A stretch of 40,669 bases of DNA from an uncultured Caldisericota bacterium (GCA_913055585.1 CAJXKN010000002.1:1-40669), one strand, 5' to 3'; shown: positions 25,265-34,259, counted from the stretch's first letter. Translations and numbers: made by a program. Notes: generated by a model not told the origin, from the letters alone.

Positions 25265-26404
25265 TCATTTTGCAAGTAATGTAATCATAATTCCAGCCAC
25301 AACAGCAGTGCCTATGACCCCTGCTACGTTAGGGCCCATTGCATGCATAAGTAGAAAGTTTCCTGGGTTTTCTTCCTGTCCTACACGCTGTGAAACCCTT
25401 GCTGCCATTGGGACTGCTGATACTCCTGCGGAGCCTATCAATGGATTTACCTTGCCTCCACTTAAAACATAGTAAAGCTTTCCTAATAGTATGCCACCTG
25501 CTGTGCTTCCTGCAAATGCAACGATACCCAATCCTATAATCTCTAATGTTCTTGCTGTAAGAAAAGTATCCGCATGCATTGTTGCACCAACAGTTACACC
25601 TAAAAATATCGTAACAATATTAATTAATTCATTTGATGCGGTATGCGAAAGCCTGTCTACTACTCCTGATTCTTTAAAGAGATTGCCTAACATAAGCATC
25701 CCGATGAGAGGTGCTGCAGCAGGAATAAGCAAACTCACCAGAATAGCCACAACAATGGGGAAGAGAATTTTTTCTATTTTAGAAACAGGTCTTAACTGTT
25801 CCATAACAACGCTTCTTTCTTTTTTTGTAGTAAGAAACCTCATTACAGGGGGCTGTATGATTGGGACAAGGGACATATATGTATATGCAGCAACTGCAAT
25901 AGGGCCCAGTATCTGAGGAGCAAGTTTAACGGATGTGTATATGGAAGTGGGGCCGTCAGCCCCTCCAATAATTGCAATGGACGCTGCTTCTTTTAAAGTA
26001 AACCCAAGTAATTGTGCTGAGATAAGGGCAATAAATACGCCAAATTGTGCGGCAGCTCCCAAAAGAAGCGTCCAGGGGTTTGCAATGAGTGGGCCAAAGT
26101 CTGTCATTGCACCTATTCCCATAAATATGATGAGAGGAAAAACTTCATTTGAGACCCCGTATTTGTAGAGGAAGTATAGAAGACCTGCTGGATTCAGAGG
26201 TCCATTTGGCGGATTTGTTAAGCCAGCAAGTGGAAGATTTGCTACTATGCAACCAAATCCAATTGGTAGAAGAAGGAGTGGCTCTGCTTTTTTGAATATA
26301 GCTAAATAGATGAGTATTAAACCAATGCAAATCATTATAATCTCTCCAAAGGTAAAATTATAGAATCCGCTTTGTTTAAACAGAGTTATAAGTACGTTTC
26401 CCAT
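25265..26404 (-). CDS. Na+-pumping decarboxylase beta subunit (MmdB/OadB/GcdB)
   Basis: The 379-residue polytopic protein is the membrane subunit that couples decarboxylation of carboxybiotin to Na+ export. The invariant block [17 protein letters not shown] contains the key aspartate (Asp150 here). About nine to eleven hydrophobic helices are seen, and [16 protein letters not shown] matches the C-terminal family motif. It follows the biotin carrier gene by 9 nt and is the last intact gene of the operon. Confidence 0.95.
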   Translation of the reverse strand: MGNVLITLFKQSGFYNFTFGEIIMICIGLILIYLAIFKKAEPLLLLPIGFGCIVANLPLAGLTNPPNGPLNPAGLLYFLYKYGVSNEVFPLIIFMGIGAMTDFGPLIANPWTLLLGAAAQFGVFIALISAQLLGFTLKEAASIAIIGGADGPTSIYTSVKLAPQILGPIAVAAYTYMSLVPIIQPPVMRFLTTKKERSVVMEQLRPVSKIEKILFPIVVAILVSLLIPAAAPLIGMLMLGNLFKESGVVDRLSHTASNELINIVTIFLGVTVGATMHADTFLTARTLEIIGLGIVAFAGSTAGGILLGKLYYVLSGGKVNPLIGSAGVSAVPMAARVSQRVGQEENPGNFLLMHAMGPNVAGVIGTAVVAGIMITLLAK

Positions 26405-26413
26405 AGAATTTAC

Positions 26414-26857
26414 CTACTCCCCAATCTCTATCAATTTTTGTCCTGTTTCTACATAGTCGCCAGGTTTGACAAATATTTCTTTGATTGTCCCCCCTGTTGA
26501 CGCAAAGACTTCGTTTTCCATTTTCATAGCTTCTATAACAAGTAGTTGGTCTCCTTTTTTAACTGAGTTGCCTTTTTTGACATTTATTGATAAGATTTCT
26601 CCTGGAAGAGGTGCTGTAACCACTCCTTTACTGGTTTTCGTTTGGTTAGCTACTGTGCTTGATGTTGGCTTGCTCATAACGTTTTTAGTAGAAGCAGTTT
26701 CTTTTTTAGTTTCTTTTACTTCAGGCTCTCTCTCTACTGAGCTAACCAATTCTTCACTTACTTTATTTATTTTTGTAATGGTTTGCTTTGATTTGATTTC
26801 TTCTACCTCTACCTCAAAAGTTTCTCCGTCTACTGTAATTTTAAATTTTTTACCCAT
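26414..26857 (-). CDS. Biotin carrier subunit of Na+-pumping decarboxylase
   Basis: A 147-residue protein with an N-terminal part (about 1-25), a flexible Thr/Ser/Lys/Pro linker (about 45-75) and a C-terminal biotinyl domain. The biotin lysine is Lys112 in EAMKMENE. It shuttles the carboxyl group from the alpha to the beta subunit. Its start overlaps the end of the delta gene by 8 nt behind AGAGGTGG. Confidence 0.93.
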   Translation of the reverse strand: MGKKFKITVDGETFEVEVEEIKSKQTITKINKVSEELVSSVEREPEVKETKKETASTKNVMSKPTSSTVANQTKTSKGVVTAPLPGEILSINVKKGNSVKKGDQLLVIEAMKMENEVFASTGGTIKEIFVKPGDYVETGQKLIEIGE

Positions 26858-27173
26858 TTTTCCACCTCTTTATTCTGAGTTTTTTATACGTTTCATTTCT
26901 ATAAATTTTTCTTCTATTTATTACTTTCTTTTTACTGGGGCTTAAGTTTAAATAGTAATACAGAGCTGCGCTTATTATAGCAATTTTTTTCTTGCTTATA
27001 CCAGTTTCTATTACTTCTTTTTTTACAGCTATTGCCTGTGGTTGCTTTTTTTCTCGATAAAATATAGCTTTAAACAAAAAGAGTACAGCACTAAGCATTG
27101 CAAGGACAAGGAACACACCTGTCATCGCAATAAGTCCAACTAAAACCCCATCGCCAACTGTATTAAACTGCAT
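26850..27173 (-). CDS. OadG-like delta subunit of the decarboxylase
   Basis: A 107-residue protein with one N-terminal transmembrane helix (about 10-33, VGLIAMTGVFLVLAMLSAVLF) and a basic cytoplasmic tail, as expected for OadG/MmdD-type subunits that hold alpha and beta together. The tail contains AIISAALYYYLNL, a typical block of such proteins. It is followed by a very basic end. Confidence 0.85.
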   Translation of the reverse strand: MQFNTVGDGVLVGLIAMTGVFLVLAMLSAVLFLFKAIFYREKKQPQAIAVKKEVIETGISKKKIAIISAALYYYLNLSPSKKKVINRRKIYRNETYKKLRIKRWKNG

Positions 27174-27187
27174 TTAATGATTCCCTT

Positions 27188-28735
27188 TTATAATGGAATA
27201 TTGCCATGCTTTTTCTGAATAGGTTCTTCACTTTTTGTACGAAGAAATTCAAGTGCTTTGGCAATAACTACTCTTGTATCCTTTGGATCAATTATATCAT
27301 CTACATATCCTCTTTCAGCGGCTTTATATGGATTTGCAAATTGTTCTCTGTATTCTTTTATTTTTTCTTGTCTTAAAGCTTCTGGATTATCAGCATTTTT
27401 AATCTCTTTTCTAAATATAATATTTGCAGCCCCTGCGGCTCCCATAACTGCGATTTCTGCTTGTGGATAGGCAAAAACTACGTCTGCTCCAAGATGTTGC
27501 GAACACATCGCTATGTATGCTCCCCCATATGCTTTACGAAGTATAACTGTAATTTTGGGAACTGTTGCCTCTGAATATGCATATAGAACTTTTGCCCCAT
27601 GCCGTATTACGCCTCTATGTTCCTGGTCAGTGCCAGGTAAATAGCCCGGAGTATCGACAAATGTTACAAGGGGAATATTAAAAGCATCGCAGAATCGTAC
27701 AAACCGTGCAATTTTGTCTGAAGCATCAATATCAAGTACACCTGCAAGATATTTAGCCTGATTAGCAACTATTCCTACTACTCTTCCACTGATACGAGCA
27801 AATCCAACTACTGCATTTTTTGCAAATAAAGATTGAACTTCTAAAAAATCTCCATTGTCTATAACTTTTTTGATTACTTCTCTAACGTCGTAGCTTTTTG
27901 ACGGGTCTAATGGAACTATATTTCTGAGACTTATTTCTTCCCTGTCTATGGGGTCATCGCTATCTAACACTTCAGGTTCTTGAAGATAATTATCAGGAAG
28001 AAAGGTCAAAAGCTTTTTAAGTACTTCAATTGCTTCTTTGTCATCTTTAGCAAGAAAATGGGCAACTCCGCTTTTTTCATTGTGCACAAGCCCTCCTCCA
28101 AGCTGCTGATGAGTTACTTGTTCGCCCGTAACAGCCTTTACAACGTCAGGGCCTGTAATATACATAGTGGATTTTTCAGTCATTATGATAAAGTCCATAA
28201 TAGAGGGTGAGTATACAGCTCCCCCAGCTGTAGGTCCCATTATGATGGTGATTTGAGGGATTACACCCGATGCTTTAGTATTTCTTATGAATACTTCACC
28301 ATATCCACGTAGCGAATCAATGCCTTCCTGTATTCTTGCCCCACCAGAATCATTCATTCCTATAATTGGTATACCTAACTTCATAGCAAGGTCCTGCATT
28401 TTTGCAATTTTCAGAGCGTGCATTTCTCCTAAGGAGCCACCTATCACAGTGAAATCTTGAGCATAGAGTGCAACCCTCCTCCCATTTATGTATCCTACGC
28501 CAGTAACCACGCCGTCTGCAGGTATATTTTTTTTATCCAATCCGAAATATGTAGAACGTGTTCTAACGAATAAATCATATTCCTGGAAACTACCTGGATC
28601 AACCAGCAGATTTATCCTTTCTCTGGCGGTAAGCTTACCTTTAGAATGTTGTTTCTCTATTGCCTTTTCTCCGCCGCTTTTTTTTAAGAGTTCTTTTTTT
28701 TCTTCCAAATCAACCATAAAGTTCTTTTTCTCCAT
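27188..28735 (-). CDS. mmdA: Methylmalonyl-CoA decarboxylase alpha subunit (carboxyltransferase)
   Basis: About 515 residues of acyl-CoA carboxyltransferase type. The two oxyanion-hole regions are clear: NDSGGARIQEGIDSLRGYG with MGPTAGGAVYSPSIMDF in the N-terminal half, and DTPGYLPGTDQEHRG with AYGGAYIAM in the C-terminal half. It moves the carboxyl group from methylmalonyl-CoA (or another acyl-CoA) to biotin. I chose ATG 28735, preceded by AAAGGAG, rather than the upstream extension to 28825, which has no family match. Propionyl-CoA carboxylase beta is the closest alternative; the Na+-pump subunits downstream favour the decarboxylase. Confidence 0.9.
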   Translation of the reverse strand: MEKKNFMVDLEEKKELLKKSGGEKAIEKQHSKGKLTARERINLLVDPGSFQEYDLFVRTRSTYFGLDKKNIPADGVVTGVGYINGRRVALYAQDFTVIGGSLGEMHALKIAKMQDLAMKLGIPIIGMNDSGGARIQEGIDSLRGYGEVFIRNTKASGVIPQITIIMGPTAGGAVYSPSIMDFIIMTEKSTMYITGPDVVKAVTGEQVTHQQLGGGLVHNEKSGVAHFLAKDDKEAIEVLKKLLTFLPDNYLQEPEVLDSDDPIDREEISLRNIVPLDPSKSYDVREVIKKVIDNGDFLEVQSLFAKNAVVGFARISGRVVGIVANQAKYLAGVLDIDASDKIARFVRFCDAFNIPLVTFVDTPGYLPGTDQEHRGVIRHGAKVLYAYSEATVPKITVILRKAYGGAYIAMCSQHLGADVVFAYPQAEIAVMGAAGAANIIFRKEIKNADNPEALRQEKIKEYREQFANPYKAAERGYVDDIIDPKDTRVVIAKALEFLRTKSEEPIQKKHGNIPL

Positions 28736-28961
28736 TTTTTCTCCTTTCTTTAAAATAAAAAAATGTAATACTACATTGCATTCTCTATAAAACTCTATCT
28801 GTAATACATAAACATACAATTGCAATATAATTTAAGGTTTCAATTCACTTTTCGCTCCTTATCTTCTAAAAGTATATAACAATAAATTTTTTATATATCC
28901 TCCTTACATTTCGCTACGTTCCAAATAGTTTTTTGACTAAAGGTTATTCGATATGTTTTTC

Positions 28962-28989
28962 ATTATATTCTCATCTTCATTTCTGTCAA
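28962..28989 (-). promoter_or_regulatory. Consensus promoter of the decarboxylase operon
   Basis: On the minus strand TTGACA (28984-28989), a 16-bp spacer and TATAAT (28962-28967) match the sigma-70 consensus perfectly. Transcription would begin near 28955, giving an unusually long leader of about 220 nt before mmdA. I recognise no riboswitch or open frame in the leader. Confidence 0.8.
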
Positions 28990-29114
28990 GAGCAAATGTG
29001 AGTAGAAGGGGGTAAGATTCATAAGTTATAAGAATAAAAACCTCGTAGTAAAAATAGATATCTATATAACTTAATCATCCTCGTAAAGAAATCAATAAAA
29101 ATTAAACATTAAAA

Positions 29115-29142
29115 TTTGCAATTTCTAAAAATTGACTATAAT
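29115..29142 (+). promoter_or_regulatory. Probable promoter of the hydroxyacid dehydrogenase/acc operon
   Basis: TATAAT (29137-29142) has TTTGCA (29115-29120) 16 bp upstream. It leads into ATG 29200 behind ACAGGAGG. The -35 box is weak; the -10 box is perfect. Confidence 0.5.
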
Positions 29143-29199
29143 TTGAGAGAGTGGCAAAGAATCACTCAATTTAGGAAAAAATTAATTACAGGAGGAAAT

Positions 29200-30186
29200 A
29201 TGATTAAAGTTGGAATTTTTATGCCACACGTAAAAGGTATTAAAGCACTTTTTGATAAAGCTAAAAAAGAAATAGGGTGTAAGGAAGAAATCGTTTTGAT
29301 AGAGCCTAAAAATGATTTAGAAAAACAGGAAGCACTAAAAGAGGTGAATGTAGTTATTTCCCCACCTCTCACTATTAAAGAAATAGAGAAAGCAGAAAAA
29401 CTTAAATTTATACAGGTACCGTATGCAGGAGTAGAAGATTTTGACTTAAGTTTATTGGGAGACAGGGGCATCATACTTGCCAATGTTCATGGTAATGCAA
29501 CATCCGTTGCAGAGCATGCATTTGGTTTGCTTCTTGCACTTGCAAAAGGTATCGTGAAGGGTGACAGAGACCTGAGGCAAGGGTTCTGGCACGGCTGGAT
29601 GAGTAGAGAGCCAAACATAGAGGTAGAGGGGAAAACGCTCTGTATTATAGGATTGGGAAGTATTGGCAAGAAGCTATCGCAATTGGCAAAAGCTTTTGGT
29701 ATGTATGTCATTGGAGTGAAGAAAAATGTAACAGAATTGGAAAATGTAGATAAAGTATACGGGATAGCACACACAAAAGATGCAATTGCACAGGCAGAAT
29801 TTATCGTTATTGCAGTTCCCGTTACAGAAGAAACAAAAGGGTTCATTAATATGGATATGCTGAATCTTATGAAAGGGAAGTATCTGATCAATGTTTCAAG
29901 AGGTTCCGTAATAAATGAAAAAGATCTATTCATTGCACTGAAAAATCACATACTAAAGGGTGCAGCGATTGATACATGGTGGATATATCCCAGAAGCCCA
30001 TATGAATTTCAATATCCTTCACATTATCCATTCTGGCTGTTGGACAATATCATTCTTTCCCCTCATACGGCAGGTTATTCCGATGACAGTATCAAAAAGA
30101 ATTGGGATGATGCTGTGAAAAATGTGGTAAACTTCATTGCAGGTAAAGAAGTTAAGAATATTATAACTATTGAAAAGGGTTATTAA
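29200..30186 (+). CDS. D-2-hydroxyacid dehydrogenase family protein
   Basis: The 328-residue protein has the NAD-binding fold of the family with GLGSIG at 151-156. The substrate arginine is Arg234 (NVSRGSVINE) and the catalytic histidine His289 (LSPHTAGY). The position of the usual active-site glutamate reads Trp261 within AIDTWWIYP, so it belongs to a side branch with a changed site. ATG 29200 is used because GGAGG precedes it. It heads an operon of acetyl-CoA carboxylase genes, an unusual partner; the substrate is unknown. Confidence 0.85.
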   Translation: MIKVGIFMPHVKGIKALFDKAKKEIGCKEEIVLIEPKNDLEKQEALKEVNVVISPPLTIKEIEKAEKLKFIQVPYAGVEDFDLSLLGDRGIILANVHGNATSVAEHAFGLLLALAKGIVKGDRDLRQGFWHGWMSREPNIEVEGKTLCIIGLGSIGKKLSQLAKAFGMYVIGVKKNVTELENVDKVYGIAHTKDAIAQAEFIVIAVPVTEETKGFINMDMLNLMKGKYLINVSRGSVINEKDLFIALKNHILKGAAIDTWWIYPRSPYEFQYPSHYPFWLLDNIILSPHTAGYSDDSIKKNWDDAVKNVVNFIAGKEVKNIITIEKGY

Positions 30187-30203
30187 ATTCCATAGGTGCG
30201 TAT

Positions 30204-31049
30204 ATGAATATTTTTAAGAGGAAAAAGAAAATAATTAAAGTCCCTATCGTAACAGAGGAAGAAAGAGCAAAACCAGTAAGGTGTAAATCCTGTGGCAGGC
30301 TAATTAGCTATGCTGAACTAAAGAAAAATCTTAAGGTATGTCCATACTGTGGTTATCACTTCAGGATGACTGCAGGGGAAAGGATAAATCTCATTGCAGA
30401 TGAAGATACGTTCTCAGAAATTGATACGGAAGTAAAGGCTGTTGATATGCTGAATTTCAAGGATGTAGTTACGTATAAGAATCGTATAAAACAAGCAAAA
30501 GAAAGAACAGGACTTGATAGTGCAGCAGTCACTGGAAAAGCTAAAATAGGGGGATTTGATGCGGCTATTGGAACTTTTGCTTTTGAGTTCATTGGTGGGA
30601 GCTTGGGCTCGGCAACGGGCGAGAAAATCACAAGACTCATTGAGTATGCAAAAAAAAGAGAGTTGCCTCTGGTTATTGTTTTCTCTTCTGGCGGAGAGAG
30701 AATACAGGAAGGTATTTATTCATTAATGCAGGTTGCAAAAATAATTTATGCAATAGATTCATTTAAAGAGAGCGGGGGATTGTTTATATCAATTTTGACT
30801 AATCCCACCTACTGCGGTACAGCTACCATCGCTATGGCAGGCAATGTTGTAATAGCCGAGAAGGGTGCTTCTATTAGTATTTCTGGCCCACGTCTTGCAA
30901 AGCAAGTTGCAAAGAAAAATATCCTGCCTAAATTAGAACAGGCAGAGTCTCTGATAGAAAACGGACTTCTGGATATTGTTGTTGATAGGCATCTACTCAA
31001 ATCAACCATTGTTCGTCTTCTTAAATACTATAATAGGAGAAGGATATGA
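30204..31049 (+). CDS. Divergent AccD paralogue (carboxyltransferase beta-like)
   Basis: The 281-residue protein keeps the four-cysteine zinc ribbon of AccD (Cys27, 30, 46, 49) and the whole fold. Its active-site loops differ from the second copy at 32025-32876. The conserved GGARMQEG is GGERIQEG (163-170), PTYGGTTASFAMLGD is PTYCGTATIAMAGN with one residue lost, and GFAGPRVIEQ is SISGPRLAKQ. It overlaps its partner AccA paralogue by 4 nt. It may be an inactive or regulatory partner, or use another acyl-CoA. Confidence 0.85.
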   Translation: MNIFKRKKKIIKVPIVTEEERAKPVRCKSCGRLISYAELKKNLKVCPYCGYHFRMTAGERINLIADEDTFSEIDTEVKAVDMLNFKDVVTYKNRIKQAKERTGLDSAAVTGKAKIGGFDAAIGTFAFEFIGGSLGSATGEKITRLIEYAKKRELPLVIVFSSGGERIQEGIYSLMQVAKIIYAIDSFKESGGLFISILTNPTYCGTATIAMAGNVVIAEKGASISISGPRLAKQVAKKNILPKLEQAESLIENGLLDIVVDRHLLKSTIVRLLKYYNRRRI

Positions 31050-31978
31050 AATACTTACTTCAGTTTGAAAGATCTCTAGAGCCTTTATATAAGGAGTTAG
31101 AAGAAAGAAAAAAAGAAGAAAAACCAACAATTTATACAGAGAAAAAAATTCAGCAAGAACTACAAAAAATCTACAGCAACCTTACGCCTTATCAAGTCTC
31201 GCAGATTGCACGTCATCCTGATAGGCCGCATACAACGGATTATATCAATGCACTCTTTACCGATTTTCTTGAGCTGCACGGTGACAGAAAATTTGGAGAT
31301 GACCCTGCAATTATTGCAGGAATAGGAAATTTGAGAGACATAACGATTACCGTTATAGGGAGTAGAAGAGGATATACATTAAAAGATATGCTTTCCTGCC
31401 ATTATGGTATGATACAACCAGAGGGATTCAGGAAAATGGCAAGGATTATTAATCTTGCTTCCCATACGTTTAAGAGTCCTATTGTTACATTTATTGATAC
31501 ACCCGGTGCACTTGTGTCCACAAATGCGGAGAGAAAAGGACAGATAGAAGCAATTTCCGAGCCCATACTTGCATTGTTTAAAGCAGAAGTCCCTGTTATT
31601 GCTGTCGTTATTGGCGAAGGGATTGGTTTAGGAGCTCTTAGTATGAGTATTGCAAATAAAATACTTATGCTGAAATACTCATTTTTTTCAGTAATCTCAG
31701 CGGAAGGAGGTGCATCAATCCTGTACAACGACAAAAGGAAAAGTGAAGAACTGTCATCTAACCTGAAATTCACAGCAGAAAATCTATTAAATAATGGTAT
31801 TATTGATAGAGTAATTGATGAACCAATCGGCGGCGCTCAGAGGAACAGAGAAACTGTTATAAAAGCAACCGGAGATGCAATTTATAGTGAGCTTGAAATG
31901 CTGCTCAAGGAAAATGGAAATAAGCTAAAGGAAAACCGTATAGAAAGATACAGGAAAATTGGAATCTATGCTGATTAG
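31046..31978 (+). CDS. Divergent AccA paralogue (carboxyltransferase alpha-like)
   Basis: The 310-residue protein is the same length as the canonical copy at 32870-33802 and aligns without gaps over most of it. The catalytic loops are altered. EGGSGGA at 191-197 is EGIGLGA, SPEGCASILW at about 218-227 is SAEGGASILY, the DTPGASPTIGAEERG loop is DTPGALVSTNAERKG, and EPAGGAHRH is EPIGGAQRN. By contrast a block of about 41 residues (54-94) is identical in both copies. Changes in both this protein and its AccD partner in the same functional loops suggest a shared change of role. Confidence 0.85.
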   Translation: MKYLLQFERSLEPLYKELEERKKEEKPTIYTEKKIQQELQKIYSNLTPYQVSQIARHPDRPHTTDYINALFTDFLELHGDRKFGDDPAIIAGIGNLRDITITVIGSRRGYTLKDMLSCHYGMIQPEGFRKMARIINLASHTFKSPIVTFIDTPGALVSTNAERKGQIEAISEPILALFKAEVPVIAVVIGEGIGLGALSMSIANKILMLKYSFFSVISAEGGASILYNDKRKSEELSSNLKFTAENLLNNGIIDRVIDEPIGGAQRNRETVIKATGDAIYSELEMLLKENGNKLKENRIERYRKIGIYAD

Positions 31979-31988
31979 TAATAAAATA

Positions 31989-32017
31989 TTGTCTTTATTT
32001 AGAAGATGAAGTATAAT
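31989..32017 (+). promoter_or_regulatory. Internal promoter before the canonical accD
   Basis: TTGTCT (31989-31994), a 17-bp spacer and TATAAT (32012-32017) lie just before the ATG at 32025, with only seven bases between. There is no Shine-Dalgarno site, so the transcript is probably leaderless. It would allow the canonical carboxylase genes to be expressed without the divergent pair. Confidence 0.6.
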
Positions 32018-32024
32018 GAGATGA

Positions 32025-32876
32025 ATGATGAGCTTATTTAGAAAAAGAAAAAAGATTGTTGTTCCGGTAATTACAAAAGAATACGGAGAGAATAAATGGA
32101 TTCGCTGTAAATCCTGCGGCAATCTCATTTACTATAAGGAGCTTAAGGAGAATCTGAAAGTGTGCCCGAAGTGTGGCTATCACTTCAGGCTCACAGCGCA
32201 GGAGCGACTGGAACAAATCATAGATAAAGATACATTTGAGGAATGGGATGCAGCACTTTCCTCGGATGACCCATTGAAATTTAAGGCACTGGAATCATAC
32301 AAAGAGAGATTAGAGCGTGCTGAAAAAAATAGTAAAATAAAAAGTGCAATTATCACAGGCAAAGGAAAGCTCAACGGTTATGATACTGCTATAGGAATAC
32401 TGGATTTTGGATTCATTGGGGGAAGTCTTGGCTCTGTAATGGGTGAAAAGATAAGAAGACTTGCTGAAAGAGCATCTAAAGAGAAGTTACCTCTTATTAT
32501 TGTATCTGCTTCCGGTGGTGCACGAATGCAGGAAGGTATTATCTCTCTTATGCAAATGGCAAAAACGGCTGCAGCAATTAACAGTTATAAAAAGGGTGGT
32601 GGTTTGTATATATCTGTTCTTGTCAATCCTACCTATGGAGGGACAACTGCGAGTTTTGCAATGCTTGGTGATATTAATATCGCTGAAAAAGGTGCAAAAA
32701 TTGGATTTGCAGGTCCCAGAGTTATTGAGCAAATTATGAAAAAGAAATTACCGAAAGACTTCCAATCAGCAGAATTTCTATTAAAACATGGATTTCTGGA
32801 TGCTGTTCTTGAAAGGAAATTACTGAAGCCTACACTTAGCCAGATTCTTTCATACTATCGAGGTAAAAAATGGTAA
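32025..32876 (+). CDS. accD: Acetyl-CoA carboxylase carboxyltransferase subunit beta
   Basis: The 283-residue protein has the AccD zinc ribbon (Cys28, 31, 47, 50). All catalytic loops are canonical: SASGGARMQEGIISLMQMAK, PTYGGTTASFAMLGD and IGFAGPRVIEQ. With AccA it transfers CO2 from carboxybiotin to acetyl-CoA, the first step of fatty acid synthesis. ATG 32025 and 32028 are both possible and neither has a ribosome binding site; a -10 box ends seven bases upstream. It overlaps accA by 7 nt. Confidence 0.95.
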   Translation: MMSLFRKRKKIVVPVITKEYGENKWIRCKSCGNLIYYKELKENLKVCPKCGYHFRLTAQERLEQIIDKDTFEEWDAALSSDDPLKFKALESYKERLERAEKNSKIKSAIITGKGKLNGYDTAIGILDFGFIGGSLGSVMGEKIRRLAERASKEKLPLIIVSASGGARMQEGIISLMQMAKTAAAINSYKKGGGLYISVLVNPTYGGTTASFAMLGDINIAEKGAKIGFAGPRVIEQIMKKKLPKDFQSAEFLLKHGFLDAVLERKLLKPTLSQILSYYRGKKW

Positions 32877-33802
32877 AACTTCTTTCATTTGAAAAAAGCT
32901 TAAAACCTCTCTATGAGGAATTGAAAGAGAAAAGAAAAAATGCGCAGTCAACGGATTATATAGAAGAGAAAATAGCAGAAACACTTAAAAAAATTTACAG
33001 TAACCTTACCCCCTATGACATTGTGCAGATTGCACGTCACCCTGATAGACCGCATACAACAGATTATATCAATGCACTCTTTACCGATTTTCTTGAGCTG
33101 CACGGTGATAGAAAATTTGGAGATGACCCTGCAATTATTGCAGGCATAGGATACTTTAATGGAAAGGTTACAGGTGTGATAGGACACAGAAAAGGGAGGA
33201 ATTTAAAAGAAAACTTGAGATACAACTTTGGTATGGCTGAGCCAGAAGGATATAGAAAAGCTTTGCGTGTTGCACATCTCATTTCAGAAAGATTCAAAGC
33301 GCCCATTATCACGTTGCTTGATACTCCAGGAGCCTCTCCTACAATAGGAGCGGAAGAAAGGGGACAGGCAGAGGCCATTGCATATAACCTGCAAGAATTA
33401 TTTAATATACCTACTCCCATTGTAGCTATTGTTATTGGTGAAGGTGGTAGTGGGGGTGCTCTGGGTATTGGCATAGCAGACAAACTTCTTATGCTTAAAT
33501 ATTCAATCTATTCTGTTATTTCACCAGAAGGCTGTGCATCAATCCTCTGGAGAGATGCATCCAAAGCAAAGGAAGCAGCAAATGCTTTGAAACTTACGGC
33601 AAATGACCTGTATAAGTTACATATAGTAGATAAAATTATTGAGGAGCCTGCTGGCGGAGCACATAGACATAGAGAAGAAGTCATACAAGCAGTGGGAAAG
33701 GAAGCTCAAAAAGCACTTAATACTTTATCCCGATTGAGTAAGAAAAAGCTTCTTGAAAAAAGAAAGGAAAAATTCATCAATATAGGGGTGTACAATGAGT
33801 AA
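32870..33802 (+). CDS. accA: Acetyl-CoA carboxylase carboxyltransferase subunit alpha
   Basis: The 310-residue protein carries the usual AccA features: IARHPDRPHTTDYI, DTPGASPTIGAEERGQAEAI, the biotin/CoA loop EGGSGGAL (191-198) and SPEGCASILW. It is partner of the preceding AccD. The last 8 nt overlap the biotin carrier gene, so the enzyme subunits are made from one coupled message. Confidence 0.95.
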   Translation: MVKLLSFEKSLKPLYEELKEKRKNAQSTDYIEEKIAETLKKIYSNLTPYDIVQIARHPDRPHTTDYINALFTDFLELHGDRKFGDDPAIIAGIGYFNGKVTGVIGHRKGRNLKENLRYNFGMAEPEGYRKALRVAHLISERFKAPIITLLDTPGASPTIGAEERGQAEAIAYNLQELFNIPTPIVAIVIGEGGSGGALGIGIADKLLMLKYSIYSVISPEGCASILWRDASKAKEAANALKLTANDLYKLHIVDKIIEEPAGGAHRHREEVIQAVGKEAQKALNTLSRLSKKKLLEKRKEKFINIGVYNE

Positions 33803-34259
33803 AGAAAAACAAGCTGCAAAGAAATCCATCACAGAGGAAATAGAAAGAATTATTGAAATTGCAAAGAAAAACAATCTTGAAGAATTTTCATTGAAAACAG
33901 AAAGGTTAGAAATATCCTTTAAGAGCAGGGGATGTAAGGAAATAGCAGTGCAGGCATCTCAGGACCTCTCTAACAAGAAGAAGGAAGATACTACTCCTTC
34001 TACACATTTCATTGTGCGCTCACCTCTCGTTGGAGTATTCTATCGCTCTCCTTCTCCCGGTGCACCACCTTTTGTAGAGATAGGGGACATTGTTGAACCA
34101 AATCAGACACTCTGCATTGTGGAAGCAATGAAAGTGATGAATGAAGTGTCGGCAGGTAAAGGTGGGCGAATCCTGAAGATATTCCCAGAAAATGGTGAAA
34201 TGGTAGAATTCGATGAGCCTCTATTTGAGCTTGAATTATTAAAAGAAGATGAAGATTAA
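33795..34259 (+). CDS. accB: Biotin carboxyl carrier protein of acetyl-CoA carboxylase
   Basis: The 154-residue protein has the N-terminal helix-rich region (EEIERIIEIAKKNNLEEFSL), a short linker, and the biotinyl domain with RSPLVGVFYRSPSPGAPPFV including the thumb loop. The biotin lysine is Lys113 in EAMKVMNE. It overlaps accA and accC on either side. Confidence 0.95.
   Translation: MSKEKQAAKKSITEEIERIIEIAKKNNLEEFSLKTERLEISFKSRGCKEIAVQASQDLSNKKKEDTTPSTHFIVRSPLVGVFYRSPSPGAPPFVEIGDIVEPNQTLCIVEAMKVMNEVSAGKGGRILKIFPENGEMVEFDEPLFELELLKEDED

Noticed and set aside
26466-26945. A 159-codon plus-strand open frame opposite the biotin carrier gene
   Set aside because: The minus strand encodes a clear biotin carrier with the EAMKMENE motif; the plus frame has no start signal.
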